This document shows, piece after piece, positions 1 through 7,602 of a stretch of 64,000 bases of DNA. How positions within the stretch are numbered: position 1 is the stretch's first letter; the number at the start of each line of letters is the position of its first letter. Origin of the DNA: an archaeon (GTDB lineage Archaea; Nanobdellota; Nanobdellia; Pacearchaeales; GW2011-AR1); contig JABHZE010000001.1 in assembly GCA_018653485.1 (NCBI GenBank), positions 1-64,000 on the forward strand, read 5' to 3'. A program made the translations under genes and the position numbers. The notes under the pieces were generated by a model. The model ran no database searches and was not told the DNA's origin. It saw nothing but the letters and a program-made list of their open reading frames with translations.

Positions 1-103
1 CATTCCAAACAATAACTACAGCTACAAGAACTACTAAAATAATTAACACAGTTGTTATAATCTGCGATTGTGCTTTCACCTTACCTCTTTTTATATTCAC
101 CAT
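1..103 (-). CDS. Type IV pilin-like protein, N-terminal fragment (cut by window edge)
   Basis: Only about 34 residues lie inside the window, starting MVNIKRGKVKAQSQIITTVL. The pattern is a short basic leader (KRGK..K), then QSQII, then an uninterrupted hydrophobic stretch (LIILVVLVAVVIV). This matches archaeal pilin/archaellin precursors, where a prepilin peptidase cleaves before the QSQ-type segment and the hydrophobic helix forms the filament core. I infer a secreted or filament-forming surface protein. The body of the gene lies off the left edge, so the pilin subtype cannot be determined. Confidence 0.6.
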   Translation of the reverse strand, partial: MVNIKRGKVKAQSQIITTVLIILVVLVAVVIVWN

Positions 104-279
104 CTTAATCAATATTATAATATTAATTTACAATTAAATAACTCCATTATACTATATAAATGTTTTTGAGAAAATATTTTAAAAATCAAAAAAATATTAA
201 TTATTTTTTATTCAAAACTCCACAATATCCTCAACACAGCATAACAAATTTACACATTTTCAGAAACCCAAATAAATAA

Positions 280-777
280 CTAAACACTAACAAACTCTTC
301 TTTAATCTCTCCAATATTTTCAAGAAGATAATTATGCATTCTTTGAATAATAATATCTTGCAACTCACCTTTCAAAACACCAGAACATTTTGAAACATCT
401 TCTTCAATAGTTTGACTATTTCCCTTAGAAACAATACAAACCATTTCTTTATTTTGTAATCTTTCAGAATCAATAGTCCCCTCTTTCATTTCAAGTAATC
501 TTACTTCAACTCTACAATTATCTCCTTCAGCATTACCAAGAACAATATACCTCCATCTTGCCTGACTATCATCTTTAACCCATGAAACTTTTTTACAATC
601 TTCAATAGCATTAACAAAACATTCACTATCTACACAAGGCTTTGCATGAAAAACTACAAACCAAAATGCAAAAACAATTAAAACAATAAATAATATAAGT
701 GCAGCCATACCAACTCGCAATTCTATTTTATCATAACCTTGTTTTTTCAAAAACTTCTGTATCCCTCTTTTAACCAT
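280..777 (-). CDS. Hypothetical single-pass membrane protein
   Basis: A 165-residue protein of unknown function. A basic N-terminus (MVKRGIQKFLKKQGYDKIEL) precedes one strong membrane helix at about residues 25-43. A mostly hydrophilic domain with five cysteines follows (PCVDSEC, EDCKK, NCRVE, MVCIV, SKCSG). The basic tail before the helix and the cysteines after it suggest that the C-terminal domain faces outside, where disulfides could form. It starts at an ATG. The next gene rightward (800-1225) is on the same strand and separated by 22 bp, so the two may be co-transcribed. I do not recognise the family. Confidence 0.55.
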   Translation of the reverse strand: MVKRGIQKFLKKQGYDKIELRVGMAALILFIVLIVFAFWFVVFHAKPCVDSECFVNAIEDCKKVSWVKDDSQARWRYIVLGNAEGDNCRVEVRLLEMKEGTIDSERLQNKEMVCIVSKGNSQTIEEDVSKCSGVLKGELQDIIIQRMHNYLLENIGEIKEEFVSV

Positions 778-799
778 AAGGTAAATAATCTAGAGAAGA

Positions 800-1225
800 T
801 TATAAATCTTTTGATGGATTATTATTTTTAGGAGATTTTATTTTTCTGATAATAAAACCCATTATTGCTCCAATAATAAATCCAATAAAAGCAAAGAAAA
901 GTTGTATGCCTAAAATCCATATAAAAAATTCTACATAAGGTATCTCTCTACTTGGCTCAACAATATTTATATCAGATATTTCTCTTATAAAACTCATAAA
1001 ACCAATTGCTATTGGGGAACTAATAAAAAACATTATTAAAGCCCCTTTAAATCCATGAGATTTAGAAGATTTTATTATTTGAATAATTGAATAGATTATT
1101 AATATTAAAAGTATTATAAATAAAGTTAGAGAACCAATTGAATCATCCAATTCAGTTACTGTTGAAATGATAGTAATTATAAATAATCCCAATATTATTA
1201 ACACCCATTTTATCCAAGCTTTCAT
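800..1225 (-). CDS. Hypothetical multi-pass membrane protein
   Basis: A 141-residue, very hydrophobic protein with about four membrane helices (approximately residues 5-22, 31-50, 63-80 and 101-125) and a basic, lysine-rich tail (IIRKIKSPKNNNPSKDL). The glycine-rich last helix (FIGFIIGAIMGFIIRK) resembles small integral membrane proteins of unknown role. It begins at ATG and probably leads a two-gene unit with 280-777. No catalytic motif is visible and I do not recognise the family. Confidence 0.5.
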   Translation of the reverse strand: MKAWIKWVLIILGLFIITIISTVTELDDSIGSLTLFIILLILIIYSIIQIIKSSKSHGFKGALIMFFISSPIAIGFMSFIREISDINIVEPSREIPYVEFFIWILGIQLFFAFIGFIIGAIMGFIIRKIKSPKNNNPSKDL

Positions 1226-1264
1226 AATCTAAATAATTCAAGAAAGATTATAAATGTTTTGAGT

Positions 1265-1416
1265 GATTGCGATGAACGTTTGCGGTTTAATATTGTTTTA
1301 TGAGCGAAGCGAGTAAAATTGGGATGAGCCGAGGCGAATGATTAAACCGCTGTTCAACGCCTCGTGAGAGTCGAGCAAATTCGAAGAATTTGTGAAGAAG
1401 TCCTAGATGTCAGTTT
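1265..1416 (+). ncRNA. Candidate structured RNA element A (strand uncertain)
   Basis: This intergenic segment is richer in G+C than its flanks and full of inverted repeats. GCGGTTTAA (1282-1290) pairs perfectly with TTAAACCGC (1342-1350). TGAAC (1273-1277) can close around it with GTTCA (1352-1356). CTCG (1361-1364) pairs with CGAG (1372-1375). CAAATTC (1376-1382) pairs with GAATTTG (1386-1392) across a GAA loop. It opens with GATTGCGATGAAC, a 13-mer that also opens the structured element at 1857, and ends in GATGTCAGTTT (1406-1416), whose inverse lies at 1844-1854. There is no convincing ORF. I do not recognise the RNA family; it could also be a DNA-level repeat. Confidence 0.4.
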
Positions 1417-1443
1417 GGAGGGGAAAGATAATCTAATAATTGT

Positions 1444-1731
1444 TTATTTTTTTAAAGTAGTATATTCTTCAATCATACAAGTACTAAAACGATGTACTTC
1501 ATGAACTTCTGGTATTATTTTTCCTTCTGAAGTTTGGAAACTATAAATCAAATGATCCCTGTTAATCCCAGCTACATAACAAATATTTTTTACATCTTCA
1601 TTATATCTAAATTCAGCTCTTTCAAAAATAGGCAAGGGATTATTAAGTGAAGTATCATTTAATTTAGGTAATCTTCTTTCTAATCCTTCTGGAATAGAAA
1701 CTTCTTCCGGTCTTGTTTTTTCTTTTGCCAT
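1444..1731 (-). CDS. Hypothetical protein
   Basis: A 95-residue hydrophilic protein of unknown function starting MAKEKTRPEEVSIPEGLERR. It has no membrane segment and no recognisable catalytic motif. A central segment (FERAEFRYNEDVKNICYVAG) precedes a C-terminal half rich in H, E and R (PEVHEVHRFSTCMIEEY). It sits alone between two structured intergenic elements that carry an 11-bp sequence in inverted orientation (1406-1416 and 1844-1854). Codon use looks like that of its neighbours. Function unknown. Confidence 0.5.
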   Translation of the reverse strand: MAKEKTRPEEVSIPEGLERRLPKLNDTSLNNPLPIFERAEFRYNEDVKNICYVAGINRDHLIYSFQTSEGKIIPEVHEVHRFSTCMIEEYTTLKK

Positions 1732-1856
1732 TTTATATTTATCACAGAACTCTTCTTCCCTTAGGCTAAAAAAACTACTCTTTGCTCCTATTTAAATCTT
1801 ACTCTCCCCGATTACTGCTACTCATCCTAGCCTTGGGGGTGGGAAACTGACATCAG

Positions 1857-2100
1857 GATTGCGATGAACATCGGGCTTAAGGGAAGTTTGGTTTTTTCAG
1901 AGCTGGAACGCAGATTTTTTGAGGCAACCCGCAAAAAATCAAGTGACCTCGAAAAAATCAAATTTGGGTCGGAGAAACCTGCAAGGTTTCGGAGCCCTTT
2001 AAGCCCTGTTAGTTTCGTCCGAATACTTGGAGGACTTGATTTTTAGTGCAACGATGCCGAAGGCAAAAAATCAAAGTTGCAAATTCTCGTTCATGTATTT
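1857..2100 (+). ncRNA. Candidate structured RNA element B (strand uncertain)
   Basis: This 240-bp stretch is clearly less AT-rich than the surroundings and folds into nested helices. ATGAAC (1864-1869) pairs with GTTCAT (2089-2094) as an outer stem. GGGCTTAAGGG (1873-1883) pairs with CCCTTTAAGCCC (1995-2006) with one bulge. GATTTTTTGAGG (1913-1924) pairs with CCTCGAAAAAATC (1947-1959) with one bulge. GAAACCT (1974-1980) pairs with AGGTTTC (1984-1990). GCAAC (2048-2052) pairs with GTTGC (2076-2080), enclosing GCC-GAA-GGC (2056-2064). A TATA-like CTATTTAAAT lies near 1787-1797 and T-runs follow at about 2160-2210, so a plus-strand transcript is plausible. It shares its first 13 bases with element A. 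I could not match it to RNase P or SRP RNA. A 60-codon ORF across it is probably spurious. Confidence 0.45.
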
Positions 2101-2177
2101 GAGAGGACACTTTAGGACGGCGGGACGCTGTCCTTATTAATAATAGAAATTGTTGTTGTTGTTTTTTGTGAGCCGCC
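2077..2177 (-). repeat. Dispersed inverted repeat, left copy
   Basis: Read on the minus strand, this segment carries in order GGCGGCTCAC, AACAACAATTTCTA, TAAAGTGTCCTCTC and GAATTTGCAA. The same four blocks in the same order occur on the plus strand at 3382-3491, with divergent spacers between them. The two copies therefore form an imperfect inverted pair around the two bPH2 genes at 2231-3268. In this copy the spacer contains GGACAGCGTCCCGCCGTCC, which can fold as a hairpin. The left copy overlaps the 3' end of structured element B. Confidence 0.6.
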
Positions 2178-2230
2178 GCCTTTTTTGCTTCTTTTTTTCT
2201 AAAAAAGAAGATAATATTTTCGGGGGAGAA

Positions 2231-2764
2231 TTATAATCCAGAACCATGAGTTTGCTTAACTCTTTTCATTACAAACTCTCTTATTTTTTCAGCACCATTA
2301 ACATCTATTGCTGGAAGATGTCCCTCACTTTGATATCTTCTGTTTCTTCTTCCATATCTACCATAACCGCCCCATCCTCCTGATTGCCCAGCAGTTTCAA
2401 TTTCAACAGTAGAAAATCCAAACATTCTTGCGATTATCCCCCTCTTAATATCTACATTCTGAACTCTCTCATAAGGAATAGAAGTGTATTTCTTCCAAAT
2501 TATACCTCTTTCTACTTTAACTCCGTCATGAGTTATCTCATATAAATATCTATTGTAAGACATACGAGCATAAATTTCTGCTACAATAATTACAAAGAAA
2601 ATGTAGAAAATAATTGCAAGAACAAAACCAATTCCTGCGGAACCTCCTGCGAAAAATCTTAAAATTTGAAAACTATAAATTGAAATAAAAAGTCCAACAA
2701 ACAATAAAGGATAATATGCCCGAAGTCTAAAAAGCCATCTTGCTCCAGGGTGCAATTTATCCAT
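2231..2764 (-). CDS. bPH2 (DUF304) domain membrane protein, paralog 1
   Basis: A 177-residue membrane protein of the bacterial PH 2 (DUF304, YdbS/YdbT-like) family. Two membrane helices occur at about residues 20-36 and 42-63. The family core follows: VKVERGIIWKKYTSIPYERVQNVDIKRGIIARMFGFSTVEIETAG, cited here as residues about 81-125. Family members are envelope proteins with a pleckstrin-like fold; their ligands are unclear. A Gly/Tyr/Arg-rich insert (GGWGGYGRYGRRNRRY) near residue 130 is absent from the neighbouring paralog. It starts 3 bp after the paralog at 2768-3268, so the two form a tandem duplicate operon. Confidence 0.8.
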   Translation of the reverse strand: MDKLHPGARWLFRLRAYYPLLFVGLFISIYSFQILRFFAGGSAGIGFVLAIIFYIFFVIIVAEIYARMSYNRYLYEITHDGVKVERGIIWKKYTSIPYERVQNVDIKRGIIARMFGFSTVEIETAGQSGGWGGYGRYGRRNRRYQSEGHLPAIDVNGAEKIREFVMKRVKQTHGSGL

Positions 2765-2767
2765 TTT

Positions 2768-3268
2768 TTATTTTCTCCTACTTGTAATTTTTTTCATTAC
2801 AAAATTTCTGATTTCTTCTGCATGTTTCATTTCAACAGCAGGAATATTTCCCTCTGCTCCTGCTGGTCCTGAAAATCCAGCAGTTTGAATCATCACACTT
2901 GAAAATCCAAACATTCTTGCGATTATTCCTCTATGAACATCAACATTTTGTATTCTTTCATAAGGAACATTGCTGTATCTTTTCCAGATTATACCTCTTT
3001 CTAATCTTAATCCCTCGTCGGTGAATTCGTAAAACCAACGATTATAAGACATCTGTGCATATATTTCACTTACAATTATCACAAAAAGGATATAGCCAAA
3101 AATTGAAAGTAAAACAACCGGCAAAAGAGAACTAGAACCTGCTAAACCAAGAAACAATCCAATAAGAGGAGCGATAATCCAAATTCCAAAAAATATTCCT
3201 AAAAATCCGAATAGAAAATATCCTCCTAGACGGAATTGCCATTTTGCCCCTGGATGTAGTTTGTTCAT
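2768..3268 (-). CDS. bPH2 (DUF304) domain membrane protein, paralog 2
   Basis: A 166-residue paralog of the downstream protein. Both begin with M-[DN]-KLHPGA[KR]W and share RGIIWKRYSNVPYERIQNVD and RGIIARMFGFS, the hallmark of the bPH2/DUF304 family. Two or three membrane helices lie within residues 15-70. It is first in the two-gene minus-strand operon. The C-terminus (EEIRNFVMKKITSRRK) is basic and probably cytoplasmic. The pair is flanked by inverted copies of a dispersed repeat. Likely role: cell-envelope protein of unknown specific function. Confidence 0.8.
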   Translation of the reverse strand: MNKLHPGAKWQFRLGGYFLFGFLGIFFGIWIIAPLIGLFLGLAGSSSLLPVVLLSIFGYILFVIIVSEIYAQMSYNRWFYEFTDEGLRLERGIIWKRYSNVPYERIQNVDVHRGIIARMFGFSSVMIQTAGFSGPAGAEGNIPAVEMKHAEEIRNFVMKKITSRRK

Positions 3269-3381
3269 GTTATATAATTAAATAAGAACTTATTTAAAAA
3301 GCTTTGCAAAATTTTTGGGGGTGGAGAAAATATTATCAATAAAATCTTTTGCGAAGCAAAACTATCTGTGCGAAGCACCAA

Positions 3382-3491
3382 GGCGGCTCACTTTTTATTA
3401 ACAACAATTTCTACATTTTAGGGGCGGGTGGTCGGGGGTTTTAAAGTGTCCTCTCCTATTTTTCAAACCCAACAATTTAGAGAATTTGCAA
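3382..3491 (+). repeat. Dispersed inverted repeat, right copy
   Basis: Plus-strand copy of the repeat described at 2077-2177: GGCGGCTCAC (3382-3391), AACAACAATTTCTA (3400-3413), TAAAGTGTCCTCTC (3442-3455), GAATTTGCAA (3482-3491). Just upstream are two mini-hairpins with the core GCGAAGC: TTTTGC-GAA-GCAAAA (3347-3361) and GTGC-GAA-GCAC (3368-3378). The remaining intergenic DNA to 3634 shows no ORF. Confidence 0.6.
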
Positions 3492-3634
3492 TTGAAATGA
3501 ACTATAGATTAAACGAAGTTTTATTCCTATAAACTCCCCTCACAACACATTAAACGAAATAACTCCTCATTATCAATTTATACAATTTCAGAATAATTCG
3601 TAATTTGGGTTAGACTTGTCTTCCCAAATTCCCA

Positions 3635-4870
3635 TCACATACTAACCAAATTCATATCAGTATCAGAAAAAACAAATGTTCTTGCAATTAAATTATGACA
3701 TCCTAACTTCTCACAATTCTCAACAACTTTAGGAGTTGCAGCACCATCAACAGCAATCACATAAGGATTATCATCTAACTTAACCATTCCTAATCTTCCA
3801 ATAGGAACTTTCCTAAGTTTCTCTAAATCTTTATTAAATATAATAGCTGCCTTTGTTCCAATTAATTCTTCAACATCTCCCTTAATCTTTTCTTTTTCCT
3901 CATCACTTAATTTTTGAATATCAGCTTTAGCAACTCTTTTAGAACTCTCATCAGAACTAGCTGAATTAGGGCTTACTCTATTATAAGAACCCCTACCATC
4001 TCTACTCCCTGTTCTTGAATCAGATCCATATCTTCTTACTCCTTTTCTTTGAGTCTTTTCTTTATATTCTGCAATAGGAACTTTTTTTCTTAATGCTTGT
4101 AAAATTTCTTTACCTGTTAATTCTTCAACTTCTTTTCCATCAGGAGCCATAGCTACAAAATCAATCTTTGCAACTTCCTTAACATTTTTAATAATTAAAA
4201 CTCCACCTCTATCACCATCAACAAACAAAGTAACTTCTCCTTTTTCTTTTGTAAGTTCTACAATTGTTTCAGGTAACTTTGCACCATTCATAGAGATAAC
4301 ATTCTTAATACTATTTTTTAATAAATTAACTACATCAGCTCTACCTTCAACAATAATTAATTCATCTCCAGAAATATCTCCACAAGGAAGATTTTCAGTC
4401 CCATAAGTTTGAATCTTAGAAATTCTTGCAGAATCTTTTATATCTTCTGTCATTTCACTTAAACTTTCTTCTCCACCTAATTTAGCCATTAATTTTTTTG
4501 CTCTTTCAAGAATATAATCTCTTTTACTTCCTCTAACATCTTCAATTTTTTCAATAGTAATTTTAGTATCACTTGGCCCTACTCTTTCAATTGTTTCCAA
4601 AGCAGCTGCAATAAGTGTAGTTTCAGTTTTATCCATTGCAGAAGGAACTTCTATCTCTCCAACAGTTTTCCCATCTTGATATTGAGTATTAACTTCTATT
4701 CTTCCAATTTTACCTGATTTTTGTAACTCTCTCATTTCTAAATCATCACCTAATAATCCTTCTGTTTGTCCAAATACAGCACCAATCATATCAGGTTTTT
4801 CAATTGCTCCGCTAGCTTCAAAATTCGCATGAATTATGTATTTTATTGATACCGGACTTATTTTTGCCAT
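3635..4870 (-). CDS. dnaG: Archaeal DnaG-type primase
   Basis: A 411-residue protein that is full length for archaeal DnaG. The N-terminal archaeal-specific region (SIKYIIHANFEASGAIEKPD) is followed by a TOPRIM domain. That domain has the catalytic glutamate motif IIVEGRADVVNLL at about 172-184 and the metal-binding FVDGDRGG at about 216-223. A low-complexity basic linker (RKGVRRYGSDSRTGSRDGRG) follows near residue 275, then a C-terminal helical region. Archaeal DnaG has RNA primase activity and also associates with the exosome; the archaeal PriS/PriL primase is not in this window. It is a single gene with its own upstream AT-rich promoter region. Confidence 0.95.
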   Translation of the reverse strand: MAKISPVSIKYIIHANFEASGAIEKPDMIGAVFGQTEGLLGDDLEMRELQKSGKIGRIEVNTQYQDGKTVGEIEVPSAMDKTETTLIAAALETIERVGPSDTKITIEKIEDVRGSKRDYILERAKKLMAKLGGEESLSEMTEDIKDSARISKIQTYGTENLPCGDISGDELIIVEGRADVVNLLKNSIKNVISMNGAKLPETIVELTKEKGEVTLFVDGDRGGVLIIKNVKEVAKIDFVAMAPDGKEVEELTGKEILQALRKKVPIAEYKEKTQRKGVRRYGSDSRTGSRDGRGSYNRVSPNSASSDESSKRVAKADIQKLSDEEKEKIKGDVEELIGTKAAIIFNKDLEKLRKVPIGRLGMVKLDDNPYVIAVDGAATPKVVENCEKLGCHNLIARTFVFSDTDMNLVSM

Positions 4871-5247
4871 TTGTTCAGTTTCCTTAATTTTATTTTAATA
4901 TTTAATTAAACACAAATACTATTCAGAAAAAGTTATTGTTCTTCTCACTTTTTAATATTTTTACTCTCTATACTATTCATTCTTAACTTAAATATGAATG
5001 TGAATGTAATATATAATCTGTGATTAGATAATATCTTTTAGTGATAATATCAGTTATTATTAATATTTTGAGAAGATATAGATTTATAAACCTTTCCCTA
5101 GTATAAAAATCAGACAAATTAGGAACACAAAAACAAAGAATTCATTCTTTTTAAATATTGTTCTCGTCGAGAATAATAAAAAAAACACAAAAACATTTAT
5201 ATAGTAAATAAATATTTATAAAATCATCAAAAAATGAGGGATAAAAG

Positions 5248-5307
5248 ATGTCTGATGAACTAATGGATGATATTGACGAGTTAGGCCTTGACGACGAAGA
5301 CGAGTAA
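5248..5307 (+). CDS. Very short acidic ORF (19 residues)
   Basis: ATG at 5248 opens a 19-residue reading frame, MSDELMDDIDELGLDDEDE, with 11 acidic residues. It is well framed as an expressed unit. A strong BRE/TATA (ACATTTATATAG) lies about 50-60 nt upstream, GAGGG lies about 8 nt before the ATG, and long T-runs follow the stop. The region from 4871 to 5247 is otherwise non-coding. A second tiny acidic ORF in the window (62614-62712) has a very similar promoter. I infer a real micro-protein or a small RNA with a short ORF; function unknown. Confidence 0.4.
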   Translation: MSDELMDDIDELGLDDEDE

Positions 5308-5319
5308 ATCTTCAACGCT

Positions 5320-5350
5320 TTATTTTTTTTATTTTTTTTTATTTTTTTTT
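5320..5350 (+). terminator. Poly-T transcription terminator
   Basis: Three consecutive T-runs of 8-9 bases, each separated by a single A, follow the short acidic ORF at 5248-5307 on the plus strand. Archaeal RNA polymerase terminates intrinsically at such U-tracts without needing a hairpin. Confidence 0.7.
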
Positions 5351-5407
5351 AATCGCCTTTGGCATTTTTCGAATCTCTATTATCTGAAGATAATAGGGTA
5401 CATTCCA

Positions 5408-5938
5408 TCAAGATCCAAAATAATTTCCATCAAATTCTTCCTGAGTACACAACTTAAGAGTTATTGGAGATTGCTTAAATGGATTAAACCAATTCTGATG
5501 AGGAATCAATTTTAATTCAGAATATTCTTCAGGATCTTGCCCAGTTTTATCTAAAATAAATCTCCTTCCATTATGTTCCAAACAAGGATGTAATTCCCCT
5601 TGATAGGGCACATGGTTTGTATTTTCTCTTATTCTTTTCCTAACTCTGGGCAATTCACTTTTATAAGTAAATGTACTAATTATTTCTAATTCTGGATAAG
5701 CCCGAGGATTCTGAGTCAAACAGCCCATAACAGCCATCCCAGATAAATAAAAATCATTACTCTTACTATTCACACCATTAACAAAATCCACAAACGCCCC
5801 TAAATTTTGCCTATCCCTCCATTTAACAGCTCTAGCAATATTTTCAGAATAATTAAATGGTAAAAATACTCCTTCTGGGGATTCAATTAAATGTGATTTA
5901 ATTTCTTCTTCACTCCATTTAGGATATCTATTACTCAT
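5408..5938 (-). CDS. Hypothetical protein
   Basis: A hydrophilic protein of 176 residues when read from the ATG at 5938 (MSNRYPKWSEEEIKS). I prefer this ATG over an upstream TTG because a TATA-like TTTATATTG sits about 25 nt before it, as in many leaderless genes here. There are no membrane segments. It contains WRDRQNLGAFVDFVNGVNSK and an HxxLEHNGRRFILDKTG segment. I do not recognise the family and can assign no function. Confidence 0.55.
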   Translation of the reverse strand: MSNRYPKWSEEEIKSHLIESPEGVFLPFNYSENIARAVKWRDRQNLGAFVDFVNGVNSKSNDFYLSGMAVMGCLTQNPRAYPELEIISTFTYKSELPRVRKRIRENTNHVPYQGELHPCLEHNGRRFILDKTGQDPEEYSELKLIPHQNWFNPFKQSPITLKLCTQEEFDGNYFGS

Positions 5939-6152
5939 AATATAAACAAAAAAATACAATATAAAAGAATTTAGGGGATAAAGTTATATTATATAACAAT
6001 TAAATACATTTCCAACAAATCCCAATTAACCTTTAACAATAAAAAATTATCCTCCCTTGCAGAGAATTCATTCACTATCAAACATCTCCCAACAGATTTC
6101 TCAATAACTCTCAACATCCTTAATTAAAATCTCCCCTCTAAATAAAAAATAT

Positions 6153-7448
6153 TTACTTAGATTCAAGTTTCTTAGCAACTACTTTTTGACAAACACCAGC
6201 AGCTACAGTAGCTCCAGCATCTCTAATAGCAAATCTTGCCATATGAGGATTTGTAGCTGATTCTTCAATTACTAAATTACCCATTGGTTTAAATTTACAG
6301 ATAGCAACATCTCCATTCTTCAAAAAGTCAACTGTTCCTTCCATAGGTTGTCCTGATGTAGGATCAATCTTATGAACAATTTCAGTTAATTGACAAGGTA
6401 CTTGTGCTGTGTGAACATGGAATACAGGTGTATATCCTTTTGCAACAACAGTTGGGTGATTAATAATAGCGATTTGTGCTGTAAATTCTTCAGCAATTGT
6501 TGGAGGTTTACCAGCGTCAGCAATAACATCTCCTCTTGCAATATCTTTCTTTCCTACTCCTCTAACATTTATACCAACATTAAATCCAGCAGGTGCTTCT
6601 TGAAATTGTTCATGGTGCATTTCAATAGATTTTACTTCTCCTTCAACACCAGTTCCACTTCTTCCTGGAAGAACAATAACTTTTTGCCCTATCTTCATAA
6701 TTCCAGTTTCAATTTTTCCTACAGGAACAGTTCCAATACCAGAGATATCATAAACATCTTGAACAGGCATTCTCATAGGTAAATCAGTAGGTTTCTTAGG
6801 TTCATCAAATAAATCTAATTGTTCTAATATTGTTGGACCTTTATACCAAGGAGTATTTTCAGATTTTTTACCAACATTATCTCCTTTTAATCCTGAAACA
6901 GCTAAGAAAGTAGTTTTTTCAGCATCAATTCCAACAGTTTTTAGTAAAGCTGAAATTTCATCTTTAACTTTATTAAAAGCATCTTCCTTAAAATCAACAG
7001 TATCCATTTTGTTAATTAATACAGCAATTTGTTGAACGCCCATTGTTCTTAATAACCATAAGTGTTCTTTAGTTTGAGGTTGAACTCCTTCTTTAGCAGC
7101 AATTGTTAAGAAAGCAGCATCTGCTTGTGAAGCACCAGTAATCATATTCTTTACAAAGTCCTTGTGTCCAGGTGCATCAATTATTGTAACCATTCTCTTT
7201 GGAGTTGGTAATTTTTGATAAGCTAGATCAATAGTAACTCCTCTTTCTCTTTCTTCTTTAATTTTATCCATAACATAAGCAAATTCAAAACCAGGCTTAC
7301 CTTGCTTTTGTGCTTCTTCAGTCAATTTCTTCATTTCTTGTTCTGGAATAACACCAGATTGGAACATAAGTTGACCTACACAAGTAGATTTACCGTGGTC
7401 TACATGACCTACAAATACAACATTCATTGTTGGTTTATCAATTGCCAT
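6153..7448 (-). CDS. tuf: Translation elongation factor 1-alpha (EF-1A/aEF-Tu)
   Basis: A 431-residue GTPase, full length for archaeal EF-1A, which delivers aminoacyl-tRNA to the ribosome. The P-loop GHVDHGKS is at about residues 14-21, followed by DAPGHKDFVKNMI (G3) and NKMD (G4). Beta-barrel domains 2 and 3 carry GVGKKDIARGDV and NPHMARFAIRDAGATVAAG. The 193-bp downstream gap shows no gene. The promoter core GGCTTTATAAATGTTTCTAT at 7505-7524 is identical to that of the rpoH-rpoB-rpoA operon. Confidence 0.97.
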   Translation of the reverse strand: MAIDKPTMNVVFVGHVDHGKSTCVGQLMFQSGVIPEQEMKKLTEEAQKQGKPGFEFAYVMDKIKEERERGVTIDLAYQKLPTPKRMVTIIDAPGHKDFVKNMITGASQADAAFLTIAAKEGVQPQTKEHLWLLRTMGVQQIAVLINKMDTVDFKEDAFNKVKDEISALLKTVGIDAEKTTFLAVSGLKGDNVGKKSENTPWYKGPTILEQLDLFDEPKKPTDLPMRMPVQDVYDISGIGTVPVGKIETGIMKIGQKVIVLPGRSGTGVEGEVKSIEMHHEQFQEAPAGFNVGINVRGVGKKDIARGDVIADAGKPPTIAEEFTAQIAIINHPTVVAKGYTPVFHVHTAQVPCQLTEIVHKIDPTSGQPMEGTVDFLKNGDVAICKFKPMGNLVIEESATNPHMARFAIRDAGATVAAGVCQKVVAKKLESK

Positions 7449-7504
7449 TTTTTATGTTTATTTTTTATAATATAAATTATTTAAGTAATATTATCTAAAA
7501 AAAA

Positions 7505-7524
7505 GGCTTTATAAATGTTTCTAT
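7505..7524 (-). promoter_or_regulatory. BRE/TATA promoter core of EF-1A
   Basis: On the minus strand this reads ATAGAAACATTTATAAAGCC, a TFB-recognition/TATA element about 65 nt before the EF-1A start codon, giving a leader of roughly 40 nt. The same 20-mer occurs at 26757-26776 before rpoH. Confidence 0.7.
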
Positions 7525-7602
7525 GCCCAACAATAACATTAAGTTTTATCGTCGAAAAAAAGAGAACAATACTCTTTTAAATTCATAAAACATATTTAAT
7601 AA

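Noticed and set aside
1864-2046. 60-codon plus-strand ORF in the structured intergenic region
   Set aside because: The sequence is explained by paired helices on both strands, amino-acid composition is unlike neighbours and no promoter or ribosome site fits its start.
1800-2150. RNase P or SRP RNA
   Set aside because: A reverse-strand AGGATGAGTAGCAG faintly resembled SRP helix 8, but the tetraloop stem does not form; the RNase P core GGAAAGUCC and ACAGAA blocks are absent.
5288-5515. 75-codon plus-strand ORF rich in F and Y
   Set aside because: It is the translation of the poly-T terminator followed by the antisense of the gene at 5408-5938.
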